64,000 nucleotides of DNA from Haliclona indistincta. Lineage: Eukaryota > Porifera > Demospongiae > Haplosclerida > Chalinidae. Of this stretch, positions 41,420 to 52,800 are shown piece after piece (position 1 is the first letter of the stretch; the number at the start of each line of letters is the position of its first letter). The DNA is taken from the NCBI GenBank assembly GCA_964017065.1, contig OZ024791.1:1299887-1363886 (forward strand), read 5' to 3'. The position numbers and the translations under genes are program-made. The notes below the pieces were generated by a model, which was not told where the DNA came from, searched no databases, and worked only from the letters and a program-made list of their open reading frames with translations.

Positions 41420-43860
41420 ACCATGTATACTTGGTCATGTATACTACCATGTATATACTTGGTAGTATTTAAAGGTCTACTCAGACCCATCACATGCATG
41501 CACACTGTATCACTGGTATGTGGTATTGTCATGCTGAGGCCAACCTCATATGCATTGAACAACAATAATCAAACACAAAATATCTTAGTTATCTCCAATA
41601 TATCTTATGATATCTTTAGTTATTTGAATGATATCTGCTGATATCTTATAATTATCTCACTGTAATCTTTTACCAAATGGAGCAATAATGACTATCATTA
41701 CTTCTAGCAGTAAAATGACACAATTTGTAATGTGCATACTCCTTTAACTTGTAGTATACTGTGTATGCTTGGTCCAAATGTGACCAGTTTTATTTACGAA
41801 TGGACCAAAAAAGTTACTGCATATCCTGGTTACAGTCATGTAACAGTGTGTAAATTAGGTACTTTCAAAGGATTGGTCCAACCTCATATTTAAATGACAT
41901 CTGCTGATATTAATTTTATGATTATCTCACTGTTATCTTCATCTATTACCAAATGGAGAAAAATTTATTGACTTACTTCTAGCAGTAAAATGACACAATT
42001 TGTAATGTGCATAGACTTTGAACTTGTAAGAACTTGTAGTACTGTGTATGCTTGGTCCAAATGTGACCAGTTTTAGCTACGTACGTACCAAACAGTTACT
42101 GCATATTCTAGTTACAGTCATGTAACAGTGTGCAAATTTGGTTCTTTCAAAGAAGTAGTATTAAAGGTCAATTCAGACCTATCACATGCACACTGTATCA
42201 CTGGTATGTGGTATTGTCATGCTGAGGCCAACATCATTATTACATTGAACGACAATACTCAACACAAAATTCTTAATTATCTCCAAGATATCCCGCGATT
42301 ATCTTTATAATAGTTATTTAAACGATATCTGCGCTGATATTTTATAATCATCTCACTGTTATCTTCATCTATTACAAAATCGAGCAAAATTTATTAACTT
42401 ACTTCTAGCAGTAAAATGACACAATTTGTAATGTGCATAGACTTTGAACTTGTAAGAACTTGTAGTACTGTGTATGCTTGGTCCAAATGTGACCAGTTTT
42501 AGTTACGGATGGACCAAAGAATACTGTATCCTGGTTACACTCGTCAAGTAACAGTGTGCAAATTAGGTGCTTTCAAAGTATTGGTCTAATCACATGCACA
42601 CTGTATCACTAGTATATGTGTTATTGTCTTGCTGAGGCCAACCTCATTTGCATTGAACAATAATACTCAACACAAAATATCTTATAGTTACTCCTAGATA
42701 TCCCTTTATATCTTATGATATCTTTAGTAAGTTATATTTAAATGATATCTGCTGATATTAATTTTATGATTATCTCACTGTTATTTTCATCTATTACTAA
42801 ATGGAGAATAATTTTTTTGACTTAAGCTTCTAGCAGTAAAATGACACAATTTGTAATGTGCATACACTTTGAACTTGTAGTACTGTATTCTTGGTCCAAA
42901 TGTGACCAGTTTTAGCTACGTATGGACCAAAAAGTTACTGCATATTCTGGTTATAGTCATGTAACAGTGTGCAAATTTGTTTCTTTTAAAGAAATATAGT
43001 ATAAAAGGTCAACTCAGACCCATCACATGCACACTGTATCACTGGTATGTGGTATTGTCAAGCTGAGGCCAACCTCATATGCATTGAACAACAATAATCA
43101 AACACAAATATCTTAGTTTAAGTTAGTTATCTCCAATTATATGTAGTTATTTGAATGATATCTGTTGATAATTATCTCACTGTTATCTTTTACCAAATTA
43201 ATGGAGCAAAAATAATTATAGACTATCATTACTAAAATGACACAATTTGTCATGTGCATACTCCTTTAACTTGTATAGTACTGTGTATGCTTGGTCCAAA
43301 TGTGACCAGTTTTAGCTACGAATGGACCAAAAAGTTACTGTTACAGTCACATGATGTAACTGTGCAAATTTGGTTCTTTCAAAGAAGTAGTATTAAAGGT
43401 CAACTCAGACCCATCACATGCACACTGTATCACTGGTATGTGGTATTGTCAAGCCGATATGCATTGAACAACAATACTCAACACAAAACATCTTAGTTAC
43501 TCCTAGATATCCCTTTGTATCTTTAGTTATTTAAATGATATCTGCTGATATTTTATGATTATCTCACTGTTATCTTCATCTATTACCAAATGGAGAATTG
43601 ACTTACTTCTAGCAGTAAAATGACACAATTTGTAGTGTATTCATGGTCCAAATGTGACCAGTTTTAGTTACGGATAGACCAATGTGATTACTGCATTAGT
43701 TCTCCATGCCGTCTCAGTTATTTAAAATACTATCTGCTGATAGCTAGTATCTCACTGTTATCTCAATCATAATATGTGCAAATAGACTTGTAGTATAATA
43801 CTGTGTATGCTTTGAGCCCAAATGTGACCAGTTTTAGTACACTGAGATGGACCAATTAGA
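41420..43860 (+). repeat. Degenerate satellite: about six units of ~360-425 bp
   Basis: TGGTCCAAATGTGACCAGTTTTA recurs near 41771, 42056, 42480, 42893, 43290, 43647 and, shortened, 43814. Each unit also has AAAATGACACAATTTGTAATGTGC, CACACTGTATCACTGGTATGTG, GATATCTGCTGATA and ATTATCTCACTGTTATCTTC. Units differ by deletions. No coding potential. Confidence 0.88.
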
Positions 43861-44204
43861 ATGCACTTGATTAATAACAAACACGACTGACATAGCTACT
43901 GTTGCCTTTCATACTAGAGCAATCATCAGTCATCTGTAACTGGAATGTCCATTGGTAGCCTTTCCTATATTGCTGGAATGAGCTCGCGATCGCCGGATAT
44001 CCCGGCGGCTGCGTCATTCAGTGCCAGAATAATACGATGAGAATTCAAGCCCTCAAAGTTAAGCGAGGGTATTATCTGCTCGACATGGAAATGTGAAATC
44101 AGCACGAAGCGAGCTGTGGGCGCCGCAAGCAAGTAAAATACACTTTATGCCGCCATTATGACGTTGGTCCATAAAGCGGGTCCGTACCCCGTTTCTAATT
44201 AATA

Positions 44205-44584
44205 GAAAATTAAAAAGATTTCTATCGAAATCAAAAGGATGTAGGGTTGTGAAATCTACCACTGGTCAACAATGTAAACTAACAAGGAACAAGCATGGAA
44301 TGGTAACACGATTGACTTGCTAACAGACCATAGATCCCTACATCAGTGGCTGCTGTAGTTGACCATAGCTAGTTCAACTTAGCTTGTTGCTGTTGACTGA
44401 CACCTGACGTGCATTCAGCTTGTGACAGCTTATGTACAGCCACTGATGTAGGGATCTATGGTCTGTTAGCAAGTCAATCGTGTTACCATTCCATGCTTGT
44501 TCCTTGTTAGTTTACATTGTTGACCAGTGGTAGATTTCACAACCCTACATCCTTTTGATTTCGATAGAAATCTTTTTAATTTTC
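44205..44584. repeat. Large near-perfect hairpin: ~148-bp arms, ~84-bp loop
   Basis: 44205-44352 is repeated inverted at 44437-44584, essentially without mismatch (from GAAAATTAAAAAGATTTC to GATCCCTACATCAGTGG). Each arm is itself bounded by ATGTAGGG and CCCTACAT. Part of the arm recurs once, un-duplicated, at 55447-55555. Confidence 0.9.
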
Positions 44585-45404
44585 TTGTTTGTGTCCTTTT
44601 TTCTTTTTCAGTGAAGTACAGTTCAATATCATGCAATTACTGTGCCATCTTTGTTTCCACCATTGGTTTGGTTTTCCTGTTGTTGATGGCTTTTCTTTAT
44701 TATTAACAATTTTAAACTTGTAGCGTTATGCTGTAGATATCAGCTCGCCTACGCATGCATGAATACAGTGCATACGAGCCCCGCCCACACTTGTTTACGG
44801 CGGTTATAATTATCTGGCAAGGTAGAATGGTGATTCTGCGCTTACCGTTCTTCGAAGACTCCAGACAAATATGTGTTCTCCGTGATCTATACGGCGTGGC
44901 GATACTCTAGCTTGTGCTTGGTCACGTGCGCTAACCACAGCTTGGTCACGTGCGTATTGCGCAATCGCTATAATTATTAATGGCGTCTAACACTTAGCTG
45001 ACAATGGATCACGATCGAGAAATCGCGGAATTTATATCGCCGTTTCGCTAAAAACTAAGTTCAAAAGGCACATGCCAGGAGAATTTCACGACTGTTCGTG
45101 GGTGTTTTGGTCTCGGCACTGCTCACGTAAAGGTGCTAGGCGAGTGGAAGAAAGAAAGAAAGAAAGAAAGAAGAAAGAAGAAAGAAAGAAGAAAACGAAG
45201 ATGACGAAACTCGATTTTCACCGTTTCCAGGTTCGTCACTTTAGTAACAATCTCGAGCAATCTCCTTGCTACTGTAAGATGGGGCAACGCCAGATAGCAG
45301 ATTTAAGTGTCTTTGGACGTATAAAATTCATTACCAGGCGAAATATCAGCGTTTGAACGCTAATACATTGTATGTAGCCGCCATCTTGTTTTCTCGTTCA
45401 ACCC
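44585..45404. mobile_element. Tail of the CCCTACAT element after the hairpin
   Basis: Ends GCCGCCATCTTGTTTTC, TTCAACCCTACAT, followed immediately by a short hairpin AGGGAGACAC-TACC-GTGTCTCCCT. The reverse complement of this end matches the hairpin's outer ATGTAGGGTTG. Contains a GAAA/AAG microsatellite at 45149-45195. It probably forms one element with 44237 onward. No transposase. Confidence 0.5.
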
Positions 45405-45448
45405 TACATAGGGAGACACTACCGTGTCTCCCTAATAATACCTGTGCA

Positions 45449-46908
45449 TGCAGCATCAGACTAGTCGTGTACAGACCAAGAACAGTACGAGGTGTACATT
45501 ACGATACTAAGAGATGAGATCTAGCTGAACCAGCTAGTGCTGTAGGACGAGATCTAGCTGTACCAGTGCTGTAGGACGAGATCTAGCTGTACCAGTGCTG
45601 TAGGACGAGATCTAGCTGTACCAGTGCTGTAGGACGAGATCTAGCTGTACCAGTGCTGTAGGACGAGATCTAGCTGTACCAGTGCTGTAGGACGAGATCT
45701 AGCTGTACCAGTGCTGTAGGACGAGATCTAGCTGTACCAGTGCTGTAGGACGAGATCTAGCTATACCAGTGCTATAGGACGAGATCTAGCTGTACCAGTG
45801 CTGTAGGACGGGATCTAGCTGTACCAGTGCTGTAGGACGAGATCTAGCTGTACCAGTGCTGTAGGACGAGATCTAGCTGTACCAGTGCTGTAGGGCGAAT
45901 TTGAGCTATGCAGTAGATCATCACATTACAGCACTTGTGAATCAGTGAATATGATACTGAGATTTGTAGTGTTCCTCAATGATGTGTACTTCATGGTGTT
46001 CTCTTCCTATTGATATTATTATTCATTCTTCATTATGTGATGGGTATTTGTGCTAACTAGCACAGTTAGCTTCCTACCAATGCTTGACACACTGTACTAA
46101 CAACACAGCTGATGATAGGAACATGTGACATAGCCATGTTACAGTAATTAGCTACATGTAGAGGAGGTCAAACGCAATTAACCTTTAGCTAATAATTAAT
46201 TGCAACTTTTCAATTAGCCTTGCCTCCATGAAATGCTACAGAATGCAGTGCCACCTGGTAGTGGCACCTTATCAGACAATCGGGCTTTTTTATGATTCCG
46301 AGCTCTTGAAAATGTTCTGAACTTGCTCATGATCACTTAGTGAAGAGTGGAACCAGTGAACTAAGGCGCCTTCTTCACTACACTGCTCTCAAGTGCTCTG
46401 AGGACGTGCCGTCAATCAATCCAATCTATTAGACCACATGACTGAAGAAAAGGTCGCAATTATTAGCTAAAGGTTAATTGCGTCTAAGCTACATGTAACT
46501 TGAGTTTAGTTGCAATAACTTGAGTTTAGCTACATACAATAACTTGAGTTTAGCTGTAACTTGAATTGAGTTTAGTTGCTACTGACTAATGTCACTTCTG
46601 ATCATCATCTTACTGGTAATGCTGCATGTATAGTGCATTATGCCTTCATGCAATACAGTGAGCTGAGAATCCTGTTTTCGAAATTATTATTAATTTTTGT
46701 TCATGACAGAGTACAAGCAGTGAATAAAGTAACGATAGCAGTGCCTTGTTACAGTTCATGTGACTAGTTCTATTATATAGTTTTTTTTTAGTTCAATGCA
46801 TTGAGCACAGATACATGTAGATCCACCAACAGTCGAGACAATAATTAATTAATGAAAGAGGTTCATATGTCACCAGAGTGGTCACCAATGCTGCTACTGG
46901 ACTGCCTC
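45449..46908 (+). repeat. ~1.5-kb direct duplicate, copy 1, with 29-bp minisatellite
   Basis: Begins GCAGCATCAGACTAGTCGTG and is collinear with 62219-64000. The minisatellite 45507-45897 has about 13 units of 29 bp (GAGATCTAGCTGTACCAGTG-CTGTAGGAC). The post-array part is nearly identical between copies. Within it, a nested MITE spans 46170-46486. Confidence 0.92.
46170..46486. mobile_element. MITE nested in the duplicated segment
   Basis: ACGCAATTAACCTTTAGCTAATAATTAATTGC at the left pairs with GCAATTATTAGCTAAAGGTTAATTGCGT at the right. It is also present in the second copy (about 63303-63608), so it predates the duplication. Confidence 0.75.
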
Positions 46909-46909
46909 A

Positions 46910-47122
46910 TTAAATCAAGAGGATTGGAGGTGTGAGGGTAGAGAGAAGTGATGGTGGGAGGGTAGGGAGAAGTGACGGTGGGAGGGTAGTGAAGGTGAGA
47001 GGGTAGGGAGAAGTGACGGTGGGAGGGTAGTGAAGGTGAGAGGGTAGGGAGAAGTGATGGTGGGAGGGTAAGGAGTGCTTGACAACATGTCTCTGTTTTT
47101 CATTGAGAAAGGTCAGACGATC
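46910..47122 (-). CDS. Gene B terminal exon with minisatellite-encoded tail
   Basis: Acceptor TTTTTTCAG before GATCGTCTGACC, in phase with the previous exon. After DRLTFLNEKQRHVVKHSLPS the sequence becomes purine-rich (on +) repeats around GTGGGAGGGTAGGGAGAAGT, encoding repeated SLPSHHHF / LPPSLLPT. TAA at 46910-46912 abuts the end of the duplicated 45449-46908 segment. Confidence 0.6.
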   Translation of the reverse strand, partial: DRLTFLNEKQRHVVKHSLPSHHHFSLPSHLHYPPTVTSPYPLTFTTLPPSLLPTLPPSLLSTLTPPILLI

Positions 47123-47366
47123 CTGAAAAAAACAACAGAACATAATAATAATTATCATACTAGAGACAGTTACATGTGCATAATTTATGTTGATCATAAC
47201 ATGTGCTGAACTGTTGGATGTCATAACATACCATGATGAGGGTCTTCTCCTTCTCTCTCAGCACAGCAGCTTCTTTCTTCAGCAAATTCCACTGTTTTTC
47301 AACCTCCTGTATAGCCACTGCTCCCTTAGCTTGCACATCTTTAGCAGCTGCATGTAGCTGCTGCAG

Positions 47367-47369
47367 CTA
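47367..47369 (-). other. In-frame TAG in gene B coiled-coil exon
   Basis: The frame reads EREQIVS-stop-LQQLHAAAKD inside the otherwise open 201-base exon 47232-47432. A CAG to TAG change restores a plausible QIVSQLQQLHAA coiled coil by inspection. Confidence 0.75.
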
Positions 47370-48032
47370 ACTCACGATCTGTTCCCTCTCTGTGCTCAGC
47401 CTAGCTTCAGCAGCAATCAGGTCAGCCTCAACCTTAATTTAGAAGGCGAAACGATGTTACTAATGTCCTTTTACATTACTGCAGTATCACATACTCTTAG
47501 TTCTTTGTTTTTTACTTGTTCAGCATAAGCAGTAAGCTCTGAAGCAATGGATTTAGCTTCAGAATAAGTTCTCTCTATGGTTTTATGATAGTCAGCCAGC
47601 ATTTTTTCCTATAATAATGCACAGAAGGAAGGAATCATGTGATGATGTAGACAAGAGAGATGTTGCTGACTTTCTCTTCCTGCAAAAGTATTTTCTGGTC
47701 TTCAACTTCCTTCTGCTGCATAGTGAACCTCTCTTCCATAGCTGCATGAGATATTTCATTCACATGAGCTTAACAAATAATCTGTGCTCACATTTCAACT
47801 GCATTTGCAGCTTTTCTCTTTCAATTTCTGACTCATGTAACTACATGTATGAAAACATAGACAGTAACAACTCGTAATGGAGCTGCTGAGATTCAATCAA
47901 CGTACGTGTTGTTTCAAGTCAGACACCTGTTGTTCTTTCTCCTTCTCCATTCTCAGTTTGTCTGTTTTGGCCTTCTCATTAGATTCTCTCAATTTTGTCT
48001 GAGTAAGTTGTAATTCATCATTGTTATAATTA

Positions 48033-48438
48033 AAGTAAAGTAAAAAATTTTTAATAAAAAACTGAAAAGTGTAGGGATGACTCTTAAAAAAGGAAAGGAA
48101 CAAGATGGGATGATGCTTGCAAAAGTGAAGGAACAAGATGGAATAATGCTTGCAAATGTAAAAGTCCCAAGTATCCCTACATCAGCGGCTTGCTGCGACG
48201 ACGTGCTACTGACAAATGCGGAATCCTCTTCCTATACCTTTTATAACCGTCAATTACTCCATCGGACTGCGTCCTCCTTCAAGCCGCTGATGTAGGGATA
48301 CTTGGGACTTTTACATTTGCAAGCATTATTCCATCTTGTTCCTTCACTTTTGCAAGCATCATCCCATCTTGTTCCTTTCCTTTTTTAAGAGTCATCCCTA
48401 CACTTTTCAGTTTTTTATTAAAAATTTTTTACTTTACT
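48033..48438. repeat. Perfect hairpin in gene B intron: ~160-bp arms, ~87-bp loop
   Basis: 48033-48192 and 48280-48438 are exact reverse complements as far as I can read. The arm contains GTGTAGGGATGACTC at its outer side and GTATCCCTACATCAGCGGCTT at its inner side, the same TGTAGGG/CCCTACA plan as the 44.2-kb hairpin, although the rest of the arm is unrelated. It starts about 35 bases upstream (in transcript sense) of an exon acceptor. Confidence 0.92.
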
Positions 48439-49697
48439 TGTTCCTGTTACTTTTTTGATCACTATCAGTTTGAACTTATTAATAGTATTCTATGTTAGAT
48501 GTTATTTCATTTTTACAAATCTGTGAGGAGTATATAGATACTAGTCTATGTGAATGTGCACAGCCTCTTGAGAGTAAGGAGTGTGGTTTAAATGTTTAAT
48601 ATTACCAATCACAAGAATAATCATTCATTGAAAGGTTTAAAATAGTTAAAGAGGTTGAGGACGCAGACAGCATAATGTCAAGTCCAGGTATGATTTGACA
48701 ACATGATACTTGTTGGTATTGTAATGGATGAAGAAGAGACTAGCACTAGTACTGACAATTCATCATGATGCTGCGAGCCTAAATAGTAGGAGCACGCCTA
48801 GTAGAATCTTGTTGAAGTCAATATCACACTCACAGAGGCTTCTAGTCCTTTGCAACTTACGCTGCGTGGTATAGGAACCTTACTGTGCGTAGAATCTTGC
48901 TGCCGGTAAGCAGGCTAGCCTACTCAAGTTGTTCACGTCTGTGTAAGTCAGCTTTAACCCGCCATCTGAAGCGTTAACGAACAGATCAGTGTTATTTAGG
49001 GTATAGTACTGGTTTAGACACATTTTCATACCTCTGGCTTGCGCGCTGAAGCGTCCAGAGCAGAGACAAAACGCAGTAGCGAGATAGCTGCAAAACCGAT
49101 GTGGGCGGAGTTAATGATAAGAAGCGACAAGAGGGTTAATTAATGAAGTCGTTAGTCCAAAACGGTCCAAAACGGTCCAAAAACCATGTTTTTCAAGGAT
49201 TACTCGCTTCTGGTAGTGTTTGATGCCTATCTAAGAAGTAAGTGCACTAACCCTGATATATACACATGCGATGGTGCAGGTTTGGTAGTGATTCGTTCAC
49301 TCATGACAGCGCTATGCTTGTCAAAGAAGAAGAAGAAGAAGAAGAAGAAGAAGAAAGATGAACAATTCGCGTGGGCGGCGATTTCAGTTTACCACTTTAG
49401 AAACGTCTGCCAGCTTCGCCAAAGGTATTTTCTTGCTCAGAACAATCGCCTGATCAATCCTAGATGTCTAGAATCTCGAGAAACCCTATAACAGCGAAGA
49501 TCTGCAAATGCTCTCTGTCTTGATTTTCGTCGTCAAACAAGCAGTCCCGGCGACTTTCATAGACGTCCTACAAGCGCTTACACTTCAGAGTCACTCAGAG
49601 ATAGTTAAAATGCAGTATAGATGTATAATAGTAGAGATATGTGCGAAAACTCATTTTCACACATGAGTAGCCGCCATCTTAATTCGAGGTCATCCCT
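48439..49697. mobile_element. Tail of the second CCCTACAT element
   Basis: Ends GCCGCCATCTTAATTCGAGG, TCATCCCTACAT, then a short hairpin ATCATTGCC-TATC-GGCAATGAT. The inverse of this end matches the hairpin's GTAGGGATGAC. It holds an AAG microsatellite (49326-49357) and a GGTCCAAAAC triplet repeat near 49158. Same organisation as 44205-45432. Confidence 0.5.
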
Positions 49698-49842
49698 ACA
49701 TATCATTGCCTATCGGCAATGATAATTTTTATTAATATCCATCACATGGTTTTTAATTTGAGTAAAATTTTGTTACAATTATTGTTGTACATATAACTGT
49801 GTGTTGACTGCATAATTTTCTCTCTGGTCTACTATAGCTCAC

Positions 49843-52800
49843 CTCCAGCTCTTTTATCCTATCAAGTTGAGACAGCTCAATCAACAGGTTGTTGTCTGCA
49901 CAAGTACATGTGGAATCAGTAGTAGTAGTAGCACATTCAGCATCAGTACAGTCAGCATCAGAATTGGCATCAATAGTAGAATCAAAATCAGCAGTACAGT
50001 CAGCCATAGTAGAATCAGAATGAGCAGTACAGTCAGTAATAGTAGAATCAGAATGAGCAGTACAGTCAGCAATAGTAGAATCAGAATGAGCAGTACAGTC
50101 AGCAATAGTAGAATCAGAATGAGCAGTACAGTCAGCAATAGTAGAATCAGAATGAGCAGTACAGTCAGTAATAGTAGAATCAGAATGAGCAGTACAGTCA
50201 GTAATAGTAGAATCAGAATGAGCAGTACAGTCAGTAATAGTAGAATCAGAATGAGCAGTACAGTCAGCAATAGTAGAATCAGAATGAGCAGTACAGTCAG
50301 TAATAGTAGAATCAGAATGAGCAGTACAGTCAGCAATAGTAGAATCAGAATGAGCAGTACAGTCAGCAATAGTAGAATCAGAATGAGCAGTACAGTCAGT
50401 AATAGTAGAATCAGAATGAGCAGTACAGTCAGCAATAGTAGAATCAGAATGAGCAGTACAGTCAGTAATAGTAGAATCAGAATGAGCAGTACAGTCAGCA
50501 ATAGTAGAATCAGAATGAGCAGTACAGTCAGCAATAGTAGAATCAGAATGAGCAGTACAGTCAGTAATAGTAGAATCAGAATGAGCAGTACAGTCAGCAA
50601 TAGTAGAATCAGAATGAGCAGTACAGTCAGCAATAGTAGAATCAGAATGAGCAGTACAGTCAGCAATAGTAGAATCAGAATGAGCAGTACAGTCAGCAAT
50701 AGTAGAATCAGAATGAGCAGTACAGTCAGCAATAGTAGAATCAGAATGAGCAGTACAGTCAGCAATAGTAGAATCAGAATGAGCAGTACAGTCAGCAATA
50801 GTAGAATCAGAATGAGCAGTACAGTCAGCAATAGTAGAATCAGAATGAGCAGTACAGTCAGCAATAGTAGAATCAGAATGAGCAGTACAGTCAGCAATAG
50901 TAGAATCAGAATGAGCAGTACAGTCAGCAATAGTAGAATCAGAATGAGCAGTACAGTCAGCAATAGTAGAATCAGAATGAGCAGTACAGTCAGCAATAGT
51001 ATAATCAGAATCACTATTAACAACATGGTCAGTAGAATCAGAATCAGTTGTAGCAGAACGGTCAGTAGAGGATTCAGTAGTAGCAGAACTGTCAGTAGTG
51101 GATTCAATAGTAGCAGAACGGTCAGTAGTAGATTCAATAGTAGCAGAACGGTCAGTAGTAGATTCAGTAGTAGCAGAACAGTCAGTAGTGGATTCAATAG
51201 TAGCAGAACAGTCAGTAGTAGATTCAATAGTAGCAGAACAGTCAGTAGTAGATTCAATAGTAGCAGAACGGTCAGTAGTAGATTCAATAGTAGCAGAACG
51301 GTCAGTAGTAGATTCAATAGTAGCAGAACGGTCAGTAGTAGATTCAGTAGTAGCAGAACAGTCAGTAGTAGATTCAATAGTAGCAGAACAGTCAGTAGTA
51401 GATTCAATAGTAGCAGAACGGTCAGTAGTAGATTCAGTAGTAGCAGAACAGTCAGTAGTAGATTCAATAGTAGCAGAACAGTCAGTAGTAGATTCAATAG
51501 TAGCAGAACAGTCAGTAGTAGATTCAATAGTAGCAGAACGGTCAGTAGTAGATTCAGTAGTAGCAGAATGGTCAGTAGTAGATTCAGTAGTGGCAGGTCA
51601 GTCAGTAGTAGATTCAGTAGTAGAAGAACGGTCAGTAGTGAATTCAGTATTAGCAGAACAATCAATAGTAGATTCAATAGTAACAGGATGGTCAGTAAAA
51701 GATTCAGTAGTAGCAGGACGATCTGTAGTGGATTCAGTAGTAGCAGGATGGTCAGTAGTAGATTCGGTAGTAGCACTAGTGGAAGTTTCACTAGCTTGAG
51801 ATGTTATTTGCTGCCTCTTGGTGAACTTTTTAAGGCATTTTACCCATGTGAAGCAGCTGAAACACCCTTGCTGATGATGCCTGAGATCATTGCTACTGCC
51901 AGAAGGGGTCGAAGGTGACTGAGAGAGAGCAGATGATTTTCTAAATATTGCAGTGAGAAAAGATGATCGACGTGCCTGCCTCACTGGCAAATCAAACATC
52001 AATGTTGGTTGCTGACTTGGTTCAGCAGCATTAGCAGATTCATTAGCATATGATATTTGTGACAGTATGGCTACTGCAGGTGTACCATTAAGATTATTCA
52101 GGGATACTTGTGTGAAAATTACTCCATCACTCATCTGAAGAGTATCAGAGAATGTCACATGTGCGTTTGGAGAGGTGGAAGGAGACGACGAAGATGGAGA
52201 TGAGGAGACTGGTCTGAGTATACTGCGTATTGGGAGAGGACCATTGTTGTTTTGATGTGAAGTAGCAGCTGTTTCAGTAGACTTGGGATCAGTAGCTGGT
52301 TGCTTGTTTCCCTTCTTCTTCTTCTTGACAATAGGCTTCTTCTTTGTAACTGGAGTCTTGTGACCATTGTCTTCACCGGAGCTGTTAGGTGATAGGTTTG
52401 CAGCAACTTGCCTGGACTTTGCAGTCTTCTTTTTAGATTTCTTGAATGGGACCAGAACCTTTGGCTTTTTGTCAGTTGATGAGTCAAGGTCTAAGTCCAG
52501 GAAGTCTGGTGGCACAGGAGTAGCTCCAGCAGGAGGAGAGGTGTTTGGACTGGCTGTGAGTGGTGGTAAATCACCGGGTGATGGGATTGACTCAGTAATA
52601 ATTTTCGGCTCTTCGTTTTGTTCAGTGCTGCTGATACTAGCTGAGTCCACAGAGTTCATGCAGTCTTTAGTAGCTACTGTGTATGGCTTCAATGGTTTCT
52701 GTTTGACCTCCTCTTCATCACTCCCACAAAATAGTTCAAGCAACAGGTTGTCAATAGTAGTGTCCACACTAGCAGCAGTGGAGTCAGTAGCAGCAGCAGT

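Noticed and set aside
45507..45897. 29-bp direct repeats resembling a CRISPR array
   Set aside because: Units are contiguous with no spacers, and the context is a eukaryotic minisatellite.
49881..51791. Minus-strand Leu-rich 636-codon frame
   Set aside because: Another shadow frame of the same arrays. The frame joining in phase to the coiled-coil exons is the Ser/Thr/Asp one.
49867..51918. Very long + strand open frame (Ser/Arg-rich repeats) opposite gene B
   Set aside because: It is the antisense reading of repeat arrays whose periods are multiples of three, so several frames stay open. It lacks support from flanking splice sites.
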